Assembly: GCA_963772375.1 (NCBI GenBank)
Contig: CAVYXG010000001.1
Location: 372,001 to 436,000, forward strand
Length of the DNA stretch: 64,000 nucleotides
Reading direction: 5' to 3'
Source of the DNA: DATBHM01 sp963772375
GTDB lineage: Bacteria > Actinomycetota > UBA4738 > JACQTL01
The notes beneath the pieces were generated by a model. That model was not told where the DNA came from. It ran no database searches and saw nothing but the letters and a program-made list of their open reading frames with translations. The first letter of the stretch is position 1. Each line of letters opens with the position of its first letter. Below, piece after piece: positions 51,616-58,395 of this stretch. Position numbers and translations under genes: made by a program.

Positions 51616-52191
51616 ATGGTCGAGTTCCACGTCCTGTGCGCCGGTTATCTGTCGGGTGACGACGACGACCGGGTCGGTTCCACCGTGAGCCTCGCCGTCG
51701 ACGGGTCGGTGGTCGCGGTCATCGATCCGGGGCTGGTCGCATCGCGTTCCGCGATCCTCGACCCCCTCGCGGAGCATGGGTACCGGCCGGACGAGGTCAC
51801 CGACGTCGTCGTGTCCCACCACCACCCCGACCACACGCTGAACGTCGCGCTCTTTCCCGAGGCCCGTCTCCACGACCACTGGGCGTGGTACCGGGACGAC
51901 CATTGGAACTCGCGGCCAGCGGAGGGGTTCGAGCTCTCAGGAGGGATCCGCCTCATCGAGACGCCGGGCCACACGCCGCAGGACATCTCGACGCTCGTCG
52001 ACACCGACGAGGGGCTGGTCGTCGCGACCCACCTGTGGTGGACGGCCTCCGGGCCGGCGAAGGATCCGTTCGCGACGGACCCCGAGGCCCTGCACCGGAA
52101 CCGGGCACGGGTCCGGGCGCTGCCGAACCTCGCCGCGATCGTTCCGGGACACGGTCCGTTGTTCGTTCCCGACGAGACGACCCCGGCCTGA
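51616..52191 (+). CDS. Metallo-beta-lactamase-fold hydrolase
   Basis: A 191-residue cytoplasmic protein of the MBL superfamily. The metal motif is SHHHPDH (HxHxDH) near residue 75. Further ligands are His in ETPGHTPQD, Asp/His in VVATHLWW, and His in VPGHGP. It has the glyoxalase II-like short form. The in-frame ATG at 51616 was chosen because upstream codons overlap the divergent sigma gene. Substrate unknown. Confidence 0.87.
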   Translation: MVEFHVLCAGYLSGDDDDRVGSTVSLAVDGSVVAVIDPGLVASRSAILDPLAEHGYRPDEVTDVVVSHHHPDHTLNVALFPEARLHDHWAWYRDDHWNSRPAEGFELSGGIRLIETPGHTPQDISTLVDTDEGLVVATHLWWTASGPAKDPFATDPEALHRNRARVRALPNLAAIVPGHGPLFVPDETTPA

Positions 52192-52203
52192 GCCGGTCCG
52201 CCG

Positions 52204-53262
52204 CTACACGCAGAGGTGGCCGGTGGTCCAGGGCCCCCAGCCGTCGGCCTTCCAGATCAGGTGGGCGTGGATGGCGTTCTGGCGGGCGTCGTAGGGATCG
52301 AAGCGCCACCCGTACTGGTTGTTCCCGTCCCACCAGAACGGCATGAGCTGGAAGAGCCCCGAGGCGCCGGATGACGTGTTGCGGGCGGTCGGCTGGTAGC
52401 GGCTCTCCCGCCACGCCACGCACCGGGCCACCTCGCCGTCGTAGCCGGTCCCCCACAGCGAAGTGATGAGGTCGACGATCTCGCCGGTCGTGGGCTCGGG
52501 CTCGCTCGGCCCGGGCAGCGGCCCGGTCGTCGGTCCCGAGGTGGGGCCCGGCGGAGGCGGGGGAGGTGGAGACTGCTGCGCGGCCTCTTCGGCGGCCCGG
52601 CGGTCGGCGATGGCCAGCTGGATCTTCCGGTGCAGTCGGTGTTCGAGGTGCGCGATGAGGCTCAGCTGGCGGTTTGCAGCCGCATTCAGCTCCTGGTTGG
52701 CCGTCCGCTGCCCGGCGAGCGTGCTCGCGACCTGGGCCTCCAGCGAGGTCGTCTGGCCGTCCGCCCGCGCGGCGGCGGCCCGTGCGCCGGCGGCGTCGGC
52801 GACCACTTCCCGCTGATGCTCGGCCATCGCCGACAGCAGCCCGACGCCCTCCTCGAGATCGGAGACCGAACCCAGCCCCAGCACCCCGAGCTGGGAGCTG
52901 GCGCCCGACTCGTAGGACCATCGGACGAGCGAGTCGAACGCAGCCGCGGCGTCGGTCGCGGCCGCGTCGGCGCGGGCCGAACGCGTCCGGGCGAAGGAGA
53001 ACTGTCCCCGGAGCGTGGCGAGCAGGACCTTTCCCTCGTGCAGGCGTTCCGCGGCGACGGAGAGCTGGACGTCGATCGACCGGAGCTCCGCGCGTGCCGC
53101 ACGGACGTCATCACGGGCCGATCGCGCCGCCCAGGCCGACGTCCGCGCCTTCTTCCCCGACGAGGTCGCGGAGGCGGGAACCACGATGCCGAATGCCAGC
53201 CCGGCCGCGACGAGGCCGCAGACGGACCGCACGACGAATCGGCGCGGCTTCGCAGAAGTCAC
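52204..53262 (-). CDS. Secreted lytic transglycosylase-like protein with coiled-coil region
   Basis: A 352-residue exported protein with a signal peptide (VCGLVAAGLAFGIVVPASA). About 180 residues of Ala/Arg/Glu-rich coiled coil follow, as in NlpC/RipA-type wall hydrolase partners. A Pro/Gly linker of about 30 residues comes next, then a C-terminal SLT-like domain. That domain shows the catalytic Glu in CVAWRESRYQP and the family's SSGASGLFQLMPF. It cuts peptidoglycan or acts as a resuscitation-type factor. The start is GTG at 53262. It converges on the MBL-fold gene, 12 bases away. Confidence 0.85.
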   Translation of the reverse strand: MTSAKPRRFVVRSVCGLVAAGLAFGIVVPASATSSGKKARTSAWAARSARDDVRAARAELRSIDVQLSVAAERLHEGKVLLATLRGQFSFARTRSARADAAATDAAAAFDSLVRWSYESGASSQLGVLGLGSVSDLEEGVGLLSAMAEHQREVVADAAGARAAAARADGQTTSLEAQVASTLAGQRTANQELNAAANRQLSLIAHLEHRLHRKIQLAIADRRAAEEAAQQSPPPPPPPGPTSGPTTGPLPGPSEPEPTTGEIVDLITSLWGTGYDGEVARCVAWRESRYQPTARNTSSGASGLFQLMPFWWDGNNQYGWRFDPYDARQNAIHAHLIWKADGWGPWTTGHLCV

Positions 53263-53302
53263 GAATTGGGTATTCGACGGATGAGGAGCCGCGCTTGACC
53301 GC

Positions 53303-53707
53303 TCAGGTCTCGAGCCAGTTCTCCACGCCAAGGTCGGGAACGCGGGCGAAGTGTCGAACGTTGCCCGTCACGAGGGTGAGGTCATTCGCGAGCGCGATGG
53401 AAGCGATCCGGAGATCGGGTTCGGCCAGCCGCCTGCCCTCGCTCTCGAGCCGGGCCCGGAGTGGCCCGTAGACCTCGGCGGATGGCTCGTCGAACGGCAG
53501 GACGGTGATTCCATCGCGGATCATCGTGCGGACGCGCTCCGTGAGAGCCGGAGACCCACGCCTCGCCGTTCCGTACAGCAGTTCTCCGAGGGTGATCGAA
53601 GTCGTGAACTGGCTGGACGGGGGGGTGGTCGCGAGGCGCCGGATGAGCCTCAGCGGCGGATCTTTGCGGACCACCCAGCTGAGCACGTCCGTGTCGAAAC
53701 AGAACAC
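53303..53707 (-). CDS. VapC-like PIN-domain toxin
   Basis: A 134-residue PIN ribonuclease. Acidic residues lie in FDTDVLSW (Asp 5), ITLGELLYG (Glu near 42) and AEPDLRIASIALANDL (Asp near 98), then TGNVRHFARV. VapC toxins cleave RNA, often tRNA, when released from the antitoxin. It lies three bases after the antitoxin gene in the usual antitoxin-toxin order. Confidence 0.9.
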   Translation of the reverse strand: MFCFDTDVLSWVVRKDPPLRLIRRLATTPPSSQFTTSITLGELLYGTARRGSPALTERVRTMIRDGITVLPFDEPSAEVYGPLRARLESEGRRLAEPDLRIASIALANDLTLVTGNVRHFARVPDLGVENWLET

Positions 53708-53710
53708 CGC

Positions 53711-54007
53711 TCAGTCCAGGTCCGGAGCAGGACGGTCCACCGCGCGCCGCCTGGCGCGGGCGATGTCCGCCACGACTGCATCGAGCTCGTCCCAGTCGGC
53801 AAGCGCCCCGGCCAAAGCGGCGAGCCCGAGCTTCTCCGATGGAGCGCCTCCCACTTCCGCAGGTGGAACGAGCCCCACGGATGGGACCCCACGCCGGGTG
53901 ACGACGAATCGCTCCCCTCGGCCGACGCGATCGGCCAACTCCGAGAAACGAGCTTTCGCCTCCGCCACCGACAATGGCTGAATGTCATCGAGCTGCTCCC
54001 CTGTCAT
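53711..54007 (-). CDS. Phd/YefM-type antitoxin
   Basis: A 98-residue protein. The N-terminal Phd/YefM DNA-binding fold is recognisable (PLSVAEAKARFSELADRVGRGERF, VVTRRGVPSVGLV). The C-terminal half would wrap the toxin. The ATG at 54007 is six bases after TATTCT (54014-54019) with TGGAAA 18 bases further up, so the mRNA is probably leaderless. A longer start seven codons upstream would lie inside the promoter. It normally represses its own promoter; the palindrome TCCACAGATGTGGA overlapping the -35 is a candidate operator. Confidence 0.87.
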   Translation of the reverse strand: MTGEQLDDIQPLSVAEAKARFSELADRVGRGERFVVTRRGVPSVGLVPPAEVGGAPSEKLGLAALAGALADWDELDAVVADIARARRRAVDRPAPDLD

Positions 54008-54013
54008 GAGAAC

Positions 54014-54095
54014 AGAATAGAGGACCATGGCGTCGGGTTTCCACAGATGTGGAGAACTTACAGAGTTGTAATTCCTCCTGTGTTGTGCGTAGACT
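54014..54095. promoter_or_regulatory. Divergent leaderless promoters flanking a palindrome
   Basis: Minus strand: TGGAAA (54038-54043), an 18-base spacer and TATTCT (54014-54019), six bases before the antitoxin ATG. Plus strand: TTGTAA (54066-54071), an 18-base spacer and TAGACT (54090-54095), six bases before the nuclease ATG. Between them TCCACA-GA-TGTGGA (54040-54053) is a perfect palindrome overlapping the antitoxin -35. Confidence 0.6.
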
Positions 54096-54101
54096 CCGCC
54101 G

Positions 54102-55256
54102 ATGGCGCTCGCGACCGGCGTTCCGTCCCGGCTGTCCTACTCCTCCATCAACACGTACGAGACCTGCCCGGCGAAGTTCAAGTTCCAGTACGAGGAACGG
54201 ATGCCCACCCGGCAGTCGCCCGCCCTGTCGTTCGGCGACTCGCTCCACCAGACCCTGTACCACTGGCACAACCGCCCGGTCCCGGTCCCGCCCCCGCTCG
54301 AGGAGATGGGCGAGATCCTCGACTCGGTGTGGGTGTCCGACGGTTACTCGTCGGAGGCCGAGGAGCTCACCTACCGGGATCACGCCGAGGCGGTCCTCGC
54401 GCAGTACCACCGCGAGAACGCAGAACAGTTCCGGATCCCCGCCGCGCTGGAGTTCCGGTTCACCGTCGAGATCGAGGGCGTTCCGATCGCCGGCACGATC
54501 GACCGGCTGGACCGCATCCCCGGTGGGGGCTACGAGATCATCGACTACAAGACCAACCGCCGGCTGCCGCCGATGTCGCAGGTCGACCGCGACCTCCAGC
54601 TCTCGATCTACTGGCTGGCGGCCCAGCAGGTCTGGGGGATCGAGCCCGAGAAGCTCACGCTGTACTTCCTGCTTCCCGGCCAGCGGATGACCACGTCCCG
54701 TACGAGGGAGCACGCCGACGAGCTCCGCCGGCGCATCGCGACGGTCTCCGAGCGCATCGCCGCCGGCAAGTTCGAACCCAAGCAGAACCCGCTCTGCGAC
54801 TGGTGCGACTTCCAGGCGCTCTGCCCGCTGTACCGGCACAGGTTCGACAGGGCGGAGGCGGACCCGGCGCCCCGGATGAGCGAGGTCGTCGACGAGTGGG
54901 TCGCCCTGAAGCAGCAGGGCCGCGAGGTGTACCGCCGTCTCGACGAGCTGGCGGGGCTGATCAACGCGTTCTGCGAGGAACACGGCTACCGGCGCCTGTT
55001 CGCCTCGGACGGCAGCGTCATCGACCGGCGGCCGCAGCACGTGAGCGCGCCGGACGAGACGAAGCTCCGGCAGGTGCTCGAGCCCCTCGGCCTATGGGAC
55101 CGCGTGCTGGCGGTCGATCCGAAGCGCGTGAGCGACCTGGTGGAGAGCCGAACCCTCCCACCGGACGTTGAGGACGCGGTGCTGGCCTCCCGCGAGGAGG
55201 TCCGCACCCAACACGCCCTGTACCTCACCAAGGACAGGGCCAGGGCCAGACGCTAA
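54102..55256 (+). CDS. RecB-like PD-(D/E)XK nuclease with four-cysteine cluster motif
   Basis: A 384-residue protein of the Cas4/AddB-RecB nuclease group. The PD-(D/E)XK core is visible as GTIDRLD and YEIIDYKTNR, then the QxxxY segment around DLQLSIYWLA. One Cys near the N-terminus (YETCPAKFKFQY) and three after the core (CDWCDFQALCPLY) form the typical 4Fe-4S site. The C-terminal 120 residues are extra. It acts on DNA ends in repair. No cas genes are nearby. There is no ribosome site; a -10 box lies six bases before the ATG. Confidence 0.9.
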   Translation: MALATGVPSRLSYSSINTYETCPAKFKFQYEERMPTRQSPALSFGDSLHQTLYHWHNRPVPVPPPLEEMGEILDSVWVSDGYSSEAEELTYRDHAEAVLAQYHRENAEQFRIPAALEFRFTVEIEGVPIAGTIDRLDRIPGGGYEIIDYKTNRRLPPMSQVDRDLQLSIYWLAAQQVWGIEPEKLTLYFLLPGQRMTTSRTREHADELRRRIATVSERIAAGKFEPKQNPLCDWCDFQALCPLYRHRFDRAEADPAPRMSEVVDEWVALKQQGREVYRRLDELAGLINAFCEEHGYRRLFASDGSVIDRRPQHVSAPDETKLRQVLEPLGLWDRVLAVDPKRVSDLVESRTLPPDVEDAVLASREEVRTQHALYLTKDRARARR

Positions 55257-55280
55257 CCCTCCCCCCGGCGCCTGTGCCCT

Positions 55281-55310
55281 CGGCGGGCCGACCCCTCCCC
55301 TGGCCCGCCG
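55281..55310 (+). terminator. Hairpin after the nuclease gene
   Basis: CGGCGGGCC (55281-55289) and GGCCCGCCG (55302-55310), perfect nine pairs, 25 bases after the stop codon. The rest of the 300-base gap to 55564 holds only a doubtful Pro/Ala-rich plus-strand frame without a ribosome site, and nothing else is seen. Confidence 0.55.
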
Positions 55311-55564
55311 CGCCCCGGCGGCCTCGCCGTGGCTCAAGAATCGGGACAAACCGCCGAAATCCCGGTTGGCACGTCCGGACGCACCGGACTCGCTCCGGTG
55401 GCCGTCCCGTCGGCTCCGCGCGAGATGCCGGCCTGCCCTCCCGCGAACGCCGTCGGCTTCGACGTCGCCCGTCTCGTCGCACAGCCAGCCCCGGCCGCTC
55501 CGCCGATGCCGATCCCACCGGCGCCGGCAGCCGCCGGCCAGGGCCCGCTTGAACGGTAACCCGG

Positions 55565-55990
55565 CTACTGGCCGGGGTCGGGCATCAGCCCGAGCTGTGT
55601 CATGAACGCCACGTTGTCCCAGTAGGCGCGGTGGGCGGCGAGCTTGCCGTCGCGCGCCTTGAACACGGTCGTGAACGGCAGGTCGATCGAACGCCCGGTC
55701 GGGGGAACCTCGCCCATCGGGCTCTGCATCGGGCCCGTGTGCGTTCCCGTGAAGCTCCCCTCGGCGACGGCGGTGTCGCCCTCCTCCACCCACTCGCTGA
55801 TCACGAAGTCCATGTCCGGAAACGCCTGCTGGTAGCCGCCCACGAACCCCGCCACCTCCCCGGCGCCCGAGGCGGGGACCCCGGCGGCCAGGAAGTCGAT
55901 GTCGTCGCTGATCATCGCCAGCACGGCGTCCGTGTCGCCCGTCTTCACCGAGGCGAACCACCGTTCGCCGAGCCCACGAGCCTCCCCCAT
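55565..55990 (-). CDS. SnoaL-like (NTF2-fold) protein
   Basis: A 141-residue protein of the ester-cyclase/SnoaL-like group in the NTF2 superfamily. Recognisable parts are WFASVKTGDTDAVLAMISDD, the central FPDMDFVISEWVEEGDTAVA, TGTHTGP and the late KAARDGKLAAHRAYWDN-like segment (residues about 112-128). GGGGAG lies nine bases before the ATG. Family members bind or cyclise small hydrophobic compounds, but many have no known role. The gene stands alone between the nuclease and the rluD-like gene. Confidence 0.85.
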   Translation of the reverse strand: MGEARGLGERWFASVKTGDTDAVLAMISDDIDFLAAGVPASGAGEVAGFVGGYQQAFPDMDFVISEWVEEGDTAVAEGSFTGTHTGPMQSPMGEVPPTGRSIDLPFTTVFKARDGKLAAHRAYWDNVAFMTQLGLMPDPGQ

Positions 55991-56098
55991 GTTCGGAGCT
56001 CCCCTCGTCCGGGGCCTCCGGCGGACGCCCTCGCGGGATCTTCGCATCCGGACGGGTGCCGGTTCGATCTGCGAGCGGTAGGCTCGGCCGGGCGTCGT

Positions 56099-56983
56099 TC
56101 AGGCCTCGTCGCGAGCGCGGCGGAGCGCCCGCTCCAGGTCGGGCGGGAGCGGTTCCTCGAGCTCGATGCGCACGCCGGTGACCGGATGGTCGAACGCGAT
56201 CCGCCAGGAGTGCAGGAACGGTCGGTCGAGGCCGAGCGCGTTCGACCCGCCGCCGTAGCGGCGGTCGCCCAGGATCGGATGGCCGACGGCCGAGAGGTGG
56301 ACCCGGATCTGGTGGGTACGGCCCGTCAGCGGCGCGGCCTCGAGGAGTGTCGACCGCGGGAGCCGTTCCACCACCTGCAAACGGGTCTCCGCCTCCCGTC
56401 CCTCGGACTGGACCCGGATGGCCGCGCCCCTCCGGACCAGGGGCGCCTCGACCGCGAACCGGTCGTGCTCCACGGCCCCCCGCACCAGCGCGAGGTACCG
56501 GCGGTCGACCGTGTGCCGCCGGAACATCTCCGCGAGCAGCGCGTGGGTCCGGTCGTCCGAGGCCACCACCAGCAGCCCGGACGTCCCGGCGTCGAGGCGG
56601 TGGACGATCCCCGGGCGGTCGGGCTCGGACCCCGACGAGAGCGGGACTCCCATCGCCTTCAGGCGGTTCACCATGGTCCCCGTCCGCCGCGCGGCCGTGG
56701 GGTGAACGGGGATGTCCGCGGGCTTCGCCACGACCATCAGGTGCGCGTCACGGTAGCGGACCGGGACCGGGGCGCCCTCGGCGGGGAGGTCGGCGGCGCG
56801 GGCGAGCTCCACGTCGATCCGTTCCCCTCCCGCGAGCCGGAATGACTTCGGCCGGGGACGGCCGTCGACGGCGACCCCGCCGGCCTCGATGGCCCGCTGG
56901 ACGTCGGCCCGGGGGATGCCGAGGGCCCCCGCCAGCACGGCGTCGAGGCGGCCCGGTCCGGGCGCCACGACCTCCGTGGTCAT
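56099..56983 (-). CDS. RluD-type pseudouridine synthase
   Basis: A 294-residue RNA-modifying enzyme that converts uridine to pseudouridine, probably in 23S rRNA. An S4 RNA-binding domain covers about residues 12-75. The catalytic domain has the signature GIVHRLDAGTSGLLVVA with the catalytic Asp. TGRTHQIRVHLSAVGHPILGD follows. Its ATG overlaps the lspA stop (ATGA); lspA-rluD order is standard in actinobacteria. Confidence 0.94.
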   Translation of the reverse strand: MTTEVVAPGPGRLDAVLAGALGIPRADVQRAIEAGGVAVDGRPRPKSFRLAGGERIDVELARAADLPAEGAPVPVRYRDAHLMVVAKPADIPVHPTAARRTGTMVNRLKAMGVPLSSGSEPDRPGIVHRLDAGTSGLLVVASDDRTHALLAEMFRRHTVDRRYLALVRGAVEHDRFAVEAPLVRRGAAIRVQSEGREAETRLQVVERLPRSTLLEAAPLTGRTHQIRVHLSAVGHPILGDRRYGGGSNALGLDRPFLHSWRIAFDHPVTGVRIELEEPLPPDLERALRRARDEA

Positions 56984-57585
56984 CGGCCGGAGGTCGTCTT
57001 GCGGATGCTCGCGACGAGGATGAGCACCGCTCCGGCCACGATCGCGGAGTCGGCGAGGTTGAACACCGGCCACACCGGCTGCGCGGTCGGCGACTTCGCG
57101 AACGCCAGGAAGTCCACCACGTGACCGGTGAAGAACCCCACCCCCCGCACCGCACGGTCGGTGAGGTTGCCGAGGGCCCCCGCGAGGACCAGTCCGAGCG
57201 CCACCGCGATGGTCCGGTTCGGGAGGTTGAGCGAGGCGAACACGATCACCGTGCACACCACGATCGTGGCGATGAGGAACAGCCACACCGCGCCGTCGAA
57301 CACGCCGAAGGCGCCGCCGGAGTTGGTCGTGTACTGCAGCTGGAGCACGTGCGGGACGAGCGTCGACGGCTGATGGAAGTGGTGCTCGACCAGGAACTTC
57401 GTGAGACGGTCGAGGAGGTAGACGGCGAGCGCCGTCGAGTACAGCACGAGGGCGAGGCGGCGGCGGTCGGCCGCGGAGCGGCCGGCCGCCGCGGCGGCGG
57501 AAGCCGAGGCGGGCTCCGACGGGCGGCGGCCCGCGGCCGCCGGCTGACCGTCGGCGTCCGCGGCCTGCGACTCGGACGCGGGCAT
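56980..57585 (-). CDS. lspA: Lipoprotein signal peptidase II
   Basis: A 201-residue membrane aspartyl peptidase that cleaves prolipoprotein signal peptides. Four membrane segments follow an Ala-rich N-terminal extension of about 45 residues. Catalytic aspartates lie in GALGNLTDRAVRG and VFNLADSAIVAG. The window encodes at least five lipobox proteins that need it. It overlaps its neighbours by ATGA on both sides, forming a tight traR-like/lspA/rluD-like unit. Confidence 0.94.
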   Translation of the reverse strand: MPASESQAADADGQPAAAGRRPSEPASASAAAAAGRSAADRRRLALVLYSTALAVYLLDRLTKFLVEHHFHQPSTLVPHVLQLQYTTNSGGAFGVFDGAVWLFLIATIVVCTVIVFASLNLPNRTIAVALGLVLAGALGNLTDRAVRGVGFFTGHVVDFLAFAKSPTAQPVWPVFNLADSAIVAGAVLILVASIRKTTSGR

Positions 57586-57971
57586 CAGCGAGGGCGGTTC
57601 GTCGCCTGCGCGTCCGCGATGCAGAGGGTGGCGTACGGGAGCGCCTTCAGCCGGGCCTTCTCGATCGGCTTGCCGCATCGTTCACAGACACCGTACGTGC
57701 CCTCGTCCATCCGGGACAGCGCCTTCTCGATCTTTCCGAGCAGGTCGCGGACGTTGTTCTCCAGGGAGAGGTCCCGCTCCCGCTCGAACGTGGCGGTCCC
57801 CGCGTCGGCGTATTCGTCGTCGAAGCCCATCTCGCCCGACAGTTCCGACTGGGCCTGCGAGAAGGTCGAGGTCTCGATCTCCTCCAGCTGGGACTGCAGC
57901 TCGGTGCGCTCGGTCTCGAGCGCGGCGCGCAGCTCCTTCAGCTCCGGAGCGGTGAGCGTTCCCCTGGCCAT
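57585..57971 (-). CDS. TraR/DksA-family zinc-finger protein with incomplete cysteine set
   Basis: A 128-residue protein. A long helical coiled-coil N-terminus (LKELRAALETERTELQSQLE) is followed by an acidic GFDDEYADAGTATFERE and the C-terminal finger YGVCERCGKPIEKARLKALP. The second pair reads CIAD, so only three of the four zinc-binding cysteines are present. Family members bind RNA polymerase in the secondary channel. It is the first gene of the unit with lspA and diverges from the ileS leader. Confidence 0.88.
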   Translation of the reverse strand: MARGTLTAPELKELRAALETERTELQSQLEEIETSTFSQAQSELSGEMGFDDEYADAGTATFERERDLSLENNVRDLLGKIEKALSRMDEGTYGVCERCGKPIEKARLKALPYATLCIADAQATNRPR

Positions 57972-58043
57972 GGTCGAGGGACCGTAGCATCCCCCTCGCG
58001 GAAGCGGCAACGGAACGGCACCGTGCGGGGAGTGACGTTCCGG

Positions 58044-58365
58044 TAGCATGGCCCCACAGGCGACGACGGGAACGCGTCCGGCGGATCCGTTCGGCCCTCC
58101 AGCGAGCCGGGGACGGTGCGAGCCCGGCGGCCGGCCCCACCGGACATCCTCCCCGAGCCGCCGCCCGAACGCCCTCCTTCGTGGGGGCCGGTAGGAGCGG
58201 CCGGGTTCCGCCCCGTGAGCGCGGAGGCGTGTGGTGGCACGCGACGAGCGGCCGCGGACCGCGAGGTCCGAGGCAACGCGGGGTGGTACCGCGGGGCGGC
58301 ACGGTTCGCCTCGTCCCTGCCGAACGAACGCGGGACGGGGTGCTCACCACATCGCTCCCCGTCCC
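58044..58365 (+). promoter_or_regulatory. T-box leader (tRNA-Ile-sensing riboswitch) of ileS
   Basis: The 420-base gap before ileS contains the T-box core GGGTGGTACCGCG (58281-58293), which pairs with the tRNA acceptor end. Stem I distal elements AGCGAG (58101-58106) and GGTGCGAG (58115-58122) are in place, and a specifier ATC at 58146-58148, an isoleucine codon, lies 24 bases later. GGGACGGGG/CCCCGTCCC (58332-58340, 58357-58365) could be the regulated stem, just before the ileS ribosome site. TAGCAT at 58044 may be the -10. Uncharged tRNA-Ile should raise ileS expression. Confidence 0.85.
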
Positions 58366-58395
58366 ATGGACGACGTGGCGGCGAGGAGAGCGGCG

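Noticed and set aside
54102..55256. The RecB-like nuclease as Cas4
   Set aside because: The cysteine pattern is shared with AddB/RecB-type proteins, the C-terminal extension is unlike Cas4, and no cas genes or repeats are present.
55329..55559. A 76-codon Pro/Ala-rich plus-strand frame after the nuclease gene
   Set aside because: GTG start without a ribosome site, directly after a terminator-like hairpin, no fold visible.
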